From positions 1 through 5,408 of the forward strand of contig JAAXUD010000229.1 of the NCBI GenBank assembly GCA_013336205.1: a stretch of 5,408 nucleotides of DNA. The letters are read 5' to 3'. The position numbers and the translations under genes are program-made. Within the stretch, counting starts at the first letter, position 1, and every line of letters begins with the position of its first letter. The DNA is from Lentimicrobium sp. GTDB taxonomy: Bacteria > Bacteroidota > Bacteroidia > Bacteroidales > Lentimicrobiaceae. Below the pieces are notes generated by a model that saw only the letters and a list, made by a program, of their open reading frames with translations, did no database searches and had not been told where the DNA came from. Positions 1 through 5,408 of this stretch are shown here, in pieces.

Positions 1-3000
1 GCGCCATTTTGCATTTTCTTCAGCGGCACTGAATAACTCAATAGCTTCAGTTGGGAACGACTTCTTGAGAGAAGTATAGCGTACTTCACTTTCAAGAAAT
101 GCCTGGAATTTGGTAAAATCAGGTTCTTTTGAATCAAGCTGGAATGGATTTTTACCTTCATTTTCCAACATAGGATTATACCTGTATAAAGACCAGTATC
201 CGGCTTCCACTGCATGTTCCTGCTGTTCATTTGCTTTTCCCATACCTGCTCTGATTCCATGGTTAATACATGGGGCATAAGCGATAATCAATGATGGACC
301 GGGATAGGCTTCAGCTTCGCGGAGGGCTTTAAGGTACTGAGATTGGCTGGCACCCATAGCAACCTGCGCTACATATACATAACCATAACTCATTGCCATC
401 ATACCCAGATCTTTTTTCCTGACCTTCTTACCACTGGCAGCAAACTTGGCTACAGCACCCACCGGAGTAGATTTTGAAGCCTGACCGCCGGTGTTTGAGT
501 ATACCTCGGTATCGAGAACCAGCAGGTTTACATCTTCGCCCGATGCAATAACATGGTCAAGTCCACCATATCCGATATCATATGCCCAGCCATCACCGCC
601 AAACATCCAGATTGAGCGTTTTACGAGATACTGTTTGATGGCGACTATTTCCTTTGCCACCGGTGCTGATTCCTTTTCAAGTAATGGCAGCACTTTTTCT
701 GAAGCAGTGCGCGAACCTGTTGCATTATCTTTATTGGCGATCCATTCCTGACAAGCCTCTTTCAGTTCGGCATTAAAATCACCATTGATGATAATTCCCA
801 TTCGCTCAACAATACGGTTACGAAGTTTGGCAACTCCCGTAGCCATACCAAAACCATATTCGGCATTGTCTTCAAAGAGTGAATTTGCCCATGCAGGACC
901 GGCTCCATTCGCATTCATAGTATACGGAGTCGAAGGTGCAGAACCACCGTAGATAGATGAACATCCGGTAGCATTGGCCACCATCATTCTATCTCCGTAG
1001 AGCTGTGTAATCAGCTTGATGTAAGGTGTTTCACCGCATCCTGAGCAGGCGCCGGAGAACTCAAACAAAGGCTGTGCAAACTGACTGTTTTTAACACTCT
1101 GTTCTTTGGGAACAATGGTATCTTTATAGGTAACGGTCTTACTGACGATATTCCACAGGTTATCCTGTCCCATCTGGCTATCCAGCGATTCCATTACCAG
1201 CGCTTTGGTTTTTGCAGGACAAACATCCACGCAATTACCACAGCCGGTGCAATCGAGCGGGCTCAACTGGATACGGAACTGAAGACCTTCAAATGTTTTA
1301 GGAATAGCTTTCAATGCTGGTGTGCCTTCCGGCAATGCTTTCATTTCCTCTTCGTTGATCAGGAAAGGACGAATACAGGCGTGAGGGCAAACATAAGCGC
1401 ACTGATTACATTGTATACAGTTTTCAGGAATCCATTCCGGCACATTTACTGCAATACCACGTTTCTCAAATGCAGTTGTACCGGCAGGGAATGTTCCATC
1501 TTCACGACCAAGAAACGCGCTAACCGGCAGGTCATCACCTTTCATTGCGTTGATAGGCTCAACCACATTGCGGATAAAATCAGGAAGCTCGCGTGTATCC
1601 ACGTGTTTTTCAACCTTAATAGTTTTCCATTCTGCAGGAATCTCAATTTTTGTAACATCGCCACCACGATCAATCGCGGCATTGTTCATTTTAACGATTT
1701 CTTCTCCCTTACGGCCAAAGCTCTTTATAATAGCTTTCTTCATATAATCAACCGCAGTGTTATAAGCAATAACCTCCGAGATTTTAAAGAATGTTGACTG
1801 CATAATCGTGTTGGTACGTCCGCCAAGTCCGATTTCTTCCGCTATTTCAGTTGCATTGATGATATAGAAGTTGATATCGTTTTCGGCCATGTACTTCTTC
1901 ATGTGGTCAGGTATCCTGTTTTTTGTCTCCTCAACACTCCAGGTGCTGTTGAGCAGGAAAGTACCACCTTTTTTGAGGCCTTTCAGCATATCATATTTTT
2001 CAAGATAGGCCGGAACGTGACAGGCAACAAAGTCAGGCGTATTCACGAGGTAAGGTGAGCGGATTGGTTTATCGCCAAAGCGCAGGTGTGAAGTGGTTAC
2101 GCCGCCTGATTTCTTGGAATCATAGGCAAAGTAGGCCTGGCAGTATTTATCAGTGGTGTCACCAATAATTTTAATTGAATTTTTGTTGGCTCCAACAGTT
2201 CCGTCAGCACCAATACCATAAAATTTAGCCTGGTAAGTACCTTTATCTGCAAGGTCAATTTCAGGAAGCAAAGGCAATGAGGTAAAAGTTACATCGTCAA
2301 CAATACCAACAGTGAACCTGTTTTTGGGTTCAGCACTTTTCAGGTTGTTGATTACTGAAATAATCATTGAAGGAGTGGTATCTTTCGAACTAAGTCCGTA
2401 GCGTCCACCTACAACGATAGGTTTATTCGGTCTGTCGTAGAACAGGTCTTTAATATCGAGGTAAAGAGGTTCGCCGTTTGCGCCAGGCTCTTTTGTGCGA
2501 TCAAGTACACAAACACGTTTTGCGCTTTCAGGCATAACCCGGAAGAAATATTTGGCAGAGAATGGTCTGTAAAGGTGAACCGAAACAAGTCCTATTTTCT
2601 CGCCTTTTGCATTCAGGTAGTCAATAACTTCTTTAATGGTATCGGTAATTGAGCCCATTGCGATCAGCACATTCTCTGCATCCGGTGCACCATAATAAGT
2701 AAAAGGATGATATTCGCGGCCTGTAAGTTTGGTAATCTGCTGCATATAATCCTCAACCATATCGGGAAGCACATCATAATATGAATTTGCGGCTTCGCGA
2801 GACTGGAAGTAAATATCAGGATTCTGAGCCGTACCGCGGGTAACAGGACTCTCAGGATTCAGAGCGCGGTCGCGGAAAGCCTGCAAGGCATCCCAATCCA
2901 GCATGGCAGCCATATCTTCGTTTGAAGGTGCTTCTGCTTTCTGAATTTCATGAGAAGTACGGAAACCATCAAAGAAGTGCAGGAAAGGCACCCTTGATTT

Positions 3001-3489
3001 AATTGCGGCCAGGTGAGCTATTCCGGCGATATCAAGAATTTCCTGAACACTGCCGGTAGCCAGCATAGCAAATCCTGTTTGCCTGGTTGAATAAATATCG
3101 GAATGATCCCCAAAAATTGACAATGCCTGTGCTGCAAGACTACGGGCCGAAACGTGGAAAACAGCCGGCAACAATTCACCAGAGATTTTATACATGTTAG
3201 GGATCATCAGCAATAAACCCTGCGATGCCGTATATGTAGTGGTTAAGGCGCCAGCCTGAAGCGAGCCGTGCAATGCCCCTGCGGCACCAGCCTCAGACTG
3301 CATTTCAGTCACTTTAACTGTTTCACCGAAGATGTTTTTACGGCCGAATGCAGCCCATTCGTCAACATATTCAGCCATGGTTGAAGAGGGTGTGATGGGG
3401 TAAATCGCAGCAACTTCACTAAACATATAAGCTATATGCGCCGCTGCGTAATTTCCATCACAGGTAACAAAATTTTTCTTTTTTGTCAT
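1..3489 (-). CDS. nifJ: Pyruvate:ferredoxin (flavodoxin) oxidoreductase, single-chain, C-terminus cut by window edge
   Basis: Cytoplasmic thiamine-diphosphate, iron-sulfur enzyme converting pyruvate and CoA to acetyl-CoA, CO2 and reduced ferredoxin/flavodoxin. The frame stays open without a frameshift for 1163 codons; the family is usually about 1170-1230 residues, so only the extreme C-terminus is missing. Start ATG at 3489-3487 gives MTKKKNFVTCDGN, matching the family N-terminus. Seen in order: pyrimidine-binding domain with YPITPSS (30-36), E66 and substrate-binding Arg R116 in VSARS; a central domain with YGIGADG (424-430) and YDSKKSGG (about 456-463); the EKR motif (675-677); two 4Fe-4S sites, C691/C694/C697/C701 and C747/C750/C753/C757; the proximal cluster ligands C815, C818, C843 and C1074; and the TPP/Mg site from GDG (965-967) to YSNTGG (997-1002). 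All expected catalytic and cluster residues are present, so the enzyme should be active. The leader has no Shine-Dalgarno-like purine run. It is divergent from the DHOD-like gene. Family assignment is very secure; the preferred acceptor (ferredoxin or flavodoxin) cannot be told from sequence. Confidence 0.98.
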   Translation of the reverse strand, partial: MTKKKNFVTCDGNYAAAHIAYMFSEVAAIYPITPSSTMAEYVDEWAAFGRKNIFGETVKVTEMQSEAGAAGALHGSLQAGALTTTYTASQGLLLMIPNMYKISGELLPAVFHVSARSLAAQALSIFGDHSDIYSTRQTGFAMLATGSVQEILDIAGIAHLAAIKSRVPFLHFFDGFRTSHEIQKAEAPSNEDMAAMLDWDALQAFRDRALNPESPVTRGTAQNPDIYFQSREAANSYYDVLPDMVEDYMQQITKLTGREYHPFTYYGAPDAENVLIAMGSITDTIKEVIDYLNAKGEKIGLVSVHLYRPFSAKYFFRVMPESAKRVCVLDRTKEPGANGEPLYLDIKDLFYDRPNKPIVVGGRYGLSSKDTTPSMIISVINNLKSAEPKNRFTVGIVDDVTFTSLPLLPEIDLADKGTYQAKFYGIGADGTVGANKNSIKIIGDTTDKYCQAYFAYDSKKSGGVTTSHLRFGDKPIRSPYLVNTPDFVACHVPAYLEKYDMLKGLKKGGTFLLNSTWSVEETKNRIPDHMKKYMAENDINFYIINATEIAEEIGLGGRTNTIMQSTFFKISEVIAYNTAVDYMKKAIIKSFGRKGEEIVKMNNAAIDRGGDVTKIEIPAEWKTIKVEKHVDTRELPDFIRNVVEPINAMKGDDLPVSAFLGREDGTFPAGTTAFEKRGIAVNVPEWIPENCIQCNQCAYVCPHACIRPFLINEEEMKALPEGTPALKAIPKTFEGLQFRIQLSPLDCTGCGNCVDVCPAKTKALVMESLDSQMGQDNLWNIVSKTVTYKDTIVPKEQSVKNSQFAQPLFEFSGACSGCGETPYIKLITQLYGDRMMVANATGCSSIYGGSAPSTPYTMNANGAGPAWANSLFEDNAEYGFGMATGVAKLRNRIVERMGIIINGDFNAELKEACQEWIANKDNATGSRTASEKVLPLLEKESAPVAKEIVAIKQYLVKRSIWMFGGDGWAYDIGYGGLDHVIASGEDVNLLVLDTEVYSNTGGQASKSTPVGAVAKFAASGKKVRKKDLGMMAMSYGYVYVAQVAMGASQSQYLKALREAEAYPGPSLIIAYAPCINHGIRAGMGKANEQQEHAVEAGYWSLYRYNPMLENEGKNPFQLDSKEPDFTKFQAFLESEVRYTSLKKSFPTEAIELFSAAEENAKWR

Positions 3490-3535
3490 ATCAGTTATTA
3501 TTTAAAACGCTCATTAACAATTACTCCCAGCCTTT

Positions 3536-3557
3536 TCTGAAAAGCAGTGCAAAATTA
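3536..3557 (-). repeat. Shared promoter element, copy A (nifJ side)
   Basis: On the minus strand this reads TAATTTTGCACTG followed by CTTTTCAGA. It matches copy B at 3940-3960 at 20 positions plus one substitution (G/A) and one single-base indel. It covers the -7 box and the probable start site of nifJ. It overlaps a small inverted repeat, CTTTT-CTG-AAAAG at 3532-3544 on the plus strand, which could fold at the very 5' end of the transcript. Confidence 0.75.
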
Positions 3558-3582
3558 CTTATTTATATACAAACAGTCGCAA
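3543..3582 (-). promoter_or_regulatory. Probable nifJ promoter, Bacteroidota type
   Basis: Read on the minus strand, TAATTTTG at 3557-3550 matches the Bacteroidota -7 consensus TAnnTTTG exactly. A TTG at 3582-3580 lies 22 bases upstream, within the 17-23 spacing known for this sigma class. Transcription would start near 3545-3543, giving a leader of about 55 bases. The start site is inferred. Confidence 0.6.
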
Positions 3583-3594
3583 CTTTAACACAGG

Positions 3595-3610
3595 AATGAG
3601 CCTGAAAACA
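3595..3610 (-). repeat. Shared element, partial copy C upstream of nifJ
   Basis: Read on the minus strand this is TGTTTTCAGGCTCATT. Copy B continues as TGTTTTCAGACTATT (3951-3965), so 14 positions agree with one substitution and one single-base indel. It is preceded by TATAAATAGAG rather than a good -7 box, so it may be a protein-binding site or a decayed promoter about 40 bases upstream of the nifJ -7 box. Confidence 0.45.
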
Positions 3611-3750
3611 CTCTATTTATAATCAATTTAATTAAGTAACCTGGAAAATAAATTTAGAAATTCTGCTGCCAATATTGCCTGGCCATCATATAAAATCTCA
3701 CATCCAGGAAGCTGTCGCGAACAATCTGATAACCTCAAACACCTTATTTT

Positions 3751-3781
3751 AAAAAGAAAAGTAAATGCAAATTTTCTTTTT
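3751..3781. repeat. A/T-only perfect inverted repeat
   Basis: AAAAAGAAAA at 3751-3760 is the exact reverse complement of TTTTCTTTTT at 3772-3781, with an 11-base loop. The arms are nearly all A/T, so an RNA hairpin would be weak. It could be a poor terminator, a flexible or bent DNA segment separating the two promoters, or chance in a homopolymer-rich tract. Confidence 0.4.
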
Positions 3782-3891
3782 CTTTACCCTCTATATTTGA
3801 GCCTATATTGTTTAAAACCGATTTAACAACCAATTCCGAAGGCAGGATAATCTATTGGTCCGGGCCATAAAACGACTTAAAAACCTCTAAT

Positions 3892-3904
3892 AATTACAGT
3901 AATT
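3892..3904. promoter_or_regulatory. Odd palindrome, possible operator upstream of the DHOD-like promoter
   Basis: AATTAC-A-GTAATT is a perfect 6-base inverted repeat around one central base. It sits about 14 bases upstream of the putative -33 element at 3918-3921, where an activator or repressor could bind. It is not an obvious FNR (TTGAT-N4-ATCAA) or Rex (TTGTGA-type) site. The regulator is unknown and chance is possible in AT-rich DNA. Confidence 0.3.
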
Positions 3905-3917
3905 CATTTAAGTAGTT

Positions 3918-3954
3918 TTTGGTTTATCGTTCAAATTTATAATTTTACACTGTT
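3918..3954 (+). promoter_or_regulatory. Probable promoter of the DHOD-like gene
   Basis: TTTG at 3918-3921 is followed after 18 bases by TAATTTTA at 3940-3947, which matches five of the six fixed positions of TAnnTTTG (final A instead of G). The start would lie near 3952-3954, leaving a leader of about 100 bases. The case is strengthened because the same sequence recurs at the nifJ promoter with the perfect -7 box. Confidence 0.5.
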
Positions 3955-3960
3955 TTCAGA
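3940..3960 (+). repeat. Shared promoter element, copy B (DHOD-like side)
   Basis: Reads TAATTTTACACTG then TTTTCAGA, the near-identical partner of copy A at 3557-3536 minus. The two copies point outward toward their own genes, as expected for a shared promoter or start-site operator. Similarity falls off immediately on both sides apart from the short ATTGTTAAT 9-mer further downstream in each leader. Confidence 0.75.
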
Positions 3961-4038
3961 CTATTAATCAAAGCTCTGAGAACAAAAACCGTTAAAATAT
4001 TGTTAATTCTCTAAAATAATAAAAAACCAAAAACTATT

Positions 4039-4046
4039 AAGGAGGT
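4039..4046 (+). promoter_or_regulatory. Perfect Shine-Dalgarno sequence for the DHOD-like gene
   Basis: AAGGAGGT is fully complementary to the usual 16S rRNA 3' end. Six bases separate it from the ATG at 4053, and it fixes that start. Such strong sites are uncommon in Bacteroidota, and nifJ in this same window has none. Confidence 0.9.
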
Positions 4047-4052
4047 CATTAT

Positions 4053-5066
4053 ATGTCAAAACTTGCGGTAAACTACATGGGCATTCCCCTTAAGAACCCA
4101 ATTATTGTAGGATCCAGTAATCTGGTGAACAATGTTGATATGCTTCGTAAACTGCAGGATGCAGGGGCAGCTGCAATTGTATACAAATCACTGTTTGAGG
4201 AACAGATTCAATTAGAGAGTATCCAATTTCAGGACGAAATGGAACTTTACAATGAACGTAATGCTGAAATGATCAGTCTTTTCCCAGGTATGGAACATGC
4301 CGGACCGGAAGAACATCTCGCCAAATTGCGTGAAGCAAAAGCAATACTTGACATACCCCTTATTGCAAGTCTCAATTGTGTATTCACAGAAACCTGGGTT
4401 GAATACGCCGAGTTAATTGAGAAGACAGGAGTTGACGGCCTTGAGTTGAATTTTTTCTCGGTCCCGCGCGATTTTGAAACGGAAGCCAAATCAATTGAAG
4501 ATGAACAGGTTTCAGTTGTAGAACATGTTTGTAAAAAAGTTAAGATTCCGGTAAGCGTGAAATTAAGCCCGTTCTATACCAATCCTTTACAGGTGATCAG
4601 CAGAATGGCCAAAGCCGGAGCCAGGAGTTTTATTCTATTCAATCGCATGTTTGAACCTGATATTAATCTTGACACATTGCAGCATAGCACTCCATTTAAT
4701 CTGAGCAGCGAAGGAGATTACCGACTGGCGCTTCGTTATGCCGGCGTTCTTTACAAAAACACAGAAGCTTCTATTTGCAGCTCTTCCGGAATTTACACAG
4801 GAAATGATATCGTTAAAATGATACTTGCCGGGGCTGATACTGTGCAGATTGTAAGTGCACTGTACAAACACAAACCTGATCTGATTTCAACAATGCTGTC
4901 GGATCTGGAAAAATTTATGGACAAACACGGTTTTGCAAGCCTCAACGATTTCAGGGGTAAATTGTCGAAAGCCATGGTCAAGGATCCATATATTTATAAA
5001 AGAGCTCAATATATCGACCTTCTTTTACATTCAGAACAAATTTTTAATAAATACCCGACTAAGTAA
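4053..5066 (+). CDS. Dihydroorotate dehydrogenase-like FMN-barrel protein, probably not a standard DHOD
   Basis: A complete 337-residue cytoplasmic flavoprotein of the class 1 DHOD/PreA superfamily, in the divergent DHOD-like subgroup. No signal peptide or membrane segment is seen. Family marks: NPIIVGSSN (15-23) at the start of the barrel; VYKS with K45, the FMN-contacting lysine position; SLNC (106-109); VKLSP (169-173) with K170; LFNR (195-198) and EPDINL (201-206); and the FMN-phosphate region SSSG (243-246) to AGADTVQIVSAL (259-270). The loop that reads N-x-S-C-P-N in true class 1 enzymes reads LNFFSVP (132-138), so the catalytic cysteine is absent. S136 may or may not take its place. 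The subgroup is generally described as retaining FMN binding but lacking some catalytic residues, so calling it pyrD would mislead. The C-terminal helix (about 300-325, KDPYIYKRAQY) is typical of the subgroup. It is divergent from PFOR, shares its promoter element and stands alone before a terminator, which suggests an electron-transfer or accessory role beside PFOR. Its substrate is unknown. Confidence 0.92.
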   Translation: MSKLAVNYMGIPLKNPIIVGSSNLVNNVDMLRKLQDAGAAAIVYKSLFEEQIQLESIQFQDEMELYNERNAEMISLFPGMEHAGPEEHLAKLREAKAILDIPLIASLNCVFTETWVEYAELIEKTGVDGLELNFFSVPRDFETEAKSIEDEQVSVVEHVCKKVKIPVSVKLSPFYTNPLQVISRMAKAGARSFILFNRMFEPDINLDTLQHSTPFNLSSEGDYRLALRYAGVLYKNTEASICSSSGIYTGNDIVKMILAGADTVQIVSALYKHKPDLISTMLSDLEKFMDKHGFASLNDFRGKLSKAMVKDPYIYKRAQYIDLLLHSEQIFNKYPTK

Positions 5067-5085
5067 GTTACTGCAGCGATAGTTT

Positions 5086-5112
5086 AAAAGCCGGTTATTA
5101 CCGGCTTTTTTT
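5086..5112 (+). terminator. Rho-independent terminator after the DHOD-like gene
   Basis: AAAAGCCGG (5086-5094), loop TTATTA and CCGGCTTTT (5101-5109) form a perfect 9-base-pair stem, followed by a T run reaching 5112. It lies 20 bases after the stop codon. On the minus strand the stem also has four T residues in its own arm, so it could stop convergent transcription less efficiently. Confidence 0.92.
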
Positions 5113-5121
5113 GTTTATTAT

Positions 5122-5142
5122 ATCAGATAAAATGAATCTGAT
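5122..5142. repeat. Short inverted repeat between convergent genes
   Basis: ATCAGAT (5122-5128) and ATCTGAT (5136-5142) are exact reverse complements with a 7-base loop. It sits downstream of the minus-strand iron-sulfur gene and could help end its transcript, but there is no good T run on that strand, so this is a weak candidate. Confidence 0.3.
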
Positions 5143-5206
5143 GAATCCACCCCAATTATCAGCGATTCACTAAAAATTAATTCAATAAAAAGATGAATTC
5201 CAACAA

Positions 5207-5408
5207 TTAAAAAGGAAAATCCTCCTCTGTTTCTTTTAAAATTATTTTATCCTGAACCGGTTCGTTGGCAAGTTTATGAACGGAATTGCCTTCCACAAAG
5301 ATTGCCCTGTATGGCTTGGTAGGACATGCATATTCGCAGGCACCGCATCCGATACAGATTTTATCATCAACTTCGGGTATAGTCAATGCATCTTTGTATG
5401 GCACCATG
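5207..5408 (-). CDS. 4Fe-4S ferredoxin-domain protein, C-terminal fragment
   Basis: Sixty-six residues plus one base of the preceding codon are visible before the right edge; the stop is TAA at 5209-5207. The ATG at 5407-5405 touches the edge and is probably an internal methionine, because there is no room for a leader and the fragment reads like the tail of a larger protein. It holds one complete cluster motif, CIGCGACEYACP, with cysteines at fragment positions 18, 21, 24 and 28, then KPYRAIFVEGN and a hydrophilic tail ending EEDFPF. The spacing is that of a 4Fe-4S ferredoxin site, so the role is electron transfer. The tail resembles the C-terminal end of NapG/MauM-like polyferredoxins, often membrane-linked in Bacteroidota, but this is recollection and not proven from the fragment. 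A small free ferredoxin starting at this ATG is the alternative. It is convergent with the DHOD-like gene. Confidence 0.85.
   Translation of the reverse strand, partial: MVPYKDALTIPEVDDKICIGCGACEYACPTKPYRAIFVEGNSVHKLANEPVQDKIILKETEEDFPF

Larger units (their letters stand above)
3911..4038 (+). repeat. Long-range inverted repeat spanning the DHOD-like promoter and leader
   Basis: TAGTTTTTGGTTT at 3913-3925 is the exact reverse complement of AAACCAAAAACTA at 4024-4036, 13 bases with 98 between. In RNA it would extend to 15 pairs with one G-U (3911-3912 with 4037-4038). The left arm contains the putative -33 TTTG, and the right arm ends one base before the Shine-Dalgarno sequence. If transcription starts near 3953 only the right arm is in the mRNA, so the repeat would act as DNA or as a protein-binding pair. 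If a transcript starts further upstream, it could form a stem next to the ribosome binding site. Confidence 0.6.
3490..4052. other. Divergent regulatory spacer, no gene seen
   Basis: This is 563 bases of AT-rich DNA between the divergent nifJ and DHOD-like starts, with no convincing reading frame on either strand. It is long for a simple two-promoter spacer. It holds a promoter candidate at each end, three copies of a TG(C)TTTTCAG element, an A/T hairpin at 3751-3781, an odd palindrome at 3892-3904, a long-range inverted repeat (3911-3925 with 4024-4038) and a strong ribosome binding site. A 9-mer, ATTGTTAAT, occurs in both leaders (3521-3513 minus, 3999-4007 plus). The middle, roughly 3620-3750, shows nothing I can name. 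Confidence 0.7.

Noticed and set aside
491..751. An 86-codon open frame on the plus strand
   Set aside because: It is antisense to the TPP-binding domain of PFOR and is Ser/Pro-rich, as expected for a shadow frame.
1381..1797. A 138-codon open frame on the plus strand
   Set aside because: It lies wholly antisense to the securely identified PFOR gene, across its ferredoxin and linker regions, and its translation resembles no family I know.
3792..3799. TATATTTG, a perfect match to the TAnnTTTG -7 box on the plus strand
   Set aside because: No TTG was found 17-23 bases upstream and it would give a leader of about 250 bases. It cannot be excluded as a secondary start, which matters for the inverted repeat at 3911-4038.
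3932..3939. CAAATTTA, which is a -7 box TAAATTTG on the minus strand
   Set aside because: The nearest minus-strand TTG (3971-3969) is 29 bases away, outside the usual spacing, and the nifJ start would be over 430 bases downstream.
4247..4981. Several minus-strand frames of 60-80 codons
   Set aside because: All lie inside the intact DHOD-like gene on the other strand and have no recognisable motif or ribosome binding site.
4053..5066. Naming the flavoprotein pyrD
   Set aside because: The catalytic cysteine loop is not conserved and the sequence follows the DHOD-like subgroup, so a pyrimidine-synthesis role is not supported.
5405..5407. Treating the edge ATG as the real start of a small ferredoxin
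   Set aside because: No upstream sequence is visible to support it, and the fragment looks like the C-terminal tail of a longer iron-sulfur protein.

Overview
The window looks like a stretch of an anaerobic Bacteroidota chromosome, most likely Bacteroidales-like. This is inferred from the protein sequences, which read like Bacteroidota homologues, from moderate to low GC with AT-rich spacers, and from promoter candidates that fit the Bacteroidota primary sigma consensus (TTG, 17-23 bases, TAnnTTTG) rather than a -35/-10 pair. No RNA genes, insertion sequences, CRISPR arrays or attachment sites were seen.

Layout: bases 1-3489 (minus strand) hold almost all of a single-chain pyruvate:ferredoxin/flavodoxin oxidoreductase (nifJ/PFOR). 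Its N-terminus is complete and its last residues run off the left edge. A 563-base divergent spacer (3490-4052) follows. Then 4053-5066 (plus strand) encodes a complete 337-residue dihydroorotate-dehydrogenase-like flavoprotein, closed by a clear intrinsic terminator at 5086-5112. At the right edge, 5207-5408 (minus strand) is the C-terminal end of a 4Fe-4S protein, convergent with the flavoprotein gene.

How the genes relate: PFOR oxidises pyruvate to acetyl-CoA and CO2 and delivers low-potential electrons to ferredoxin or flavodoxin. The flavoprotein keeps the FMN-barrel fold of class 1 DHODs but has a changed catalytic loop, so it is unlikely to be a normal pyrimidine enzyme. The edge gene is an iron-sulfur electron carrier. 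The theme is low-potential electron transfer. That the three work together is inference from position and shared regulatory sequence.

The most interesting part is the divergent spacer. The two outward promoters carry nearly the same 21-22 base element over the -7 box and probable start site (3557-3536 minus and 3940-3960 plus). A third partial copy lies at 3610-3595 minus. The flavoprotein gene also has an unusually perfect Shine-Dalgarno sequence, preceded by one arm of a 13-base perfect inverted repeat whose other arm overlaps the promoter. Together these suggest that PFOR and the DHOD-like protein are co-regulated.
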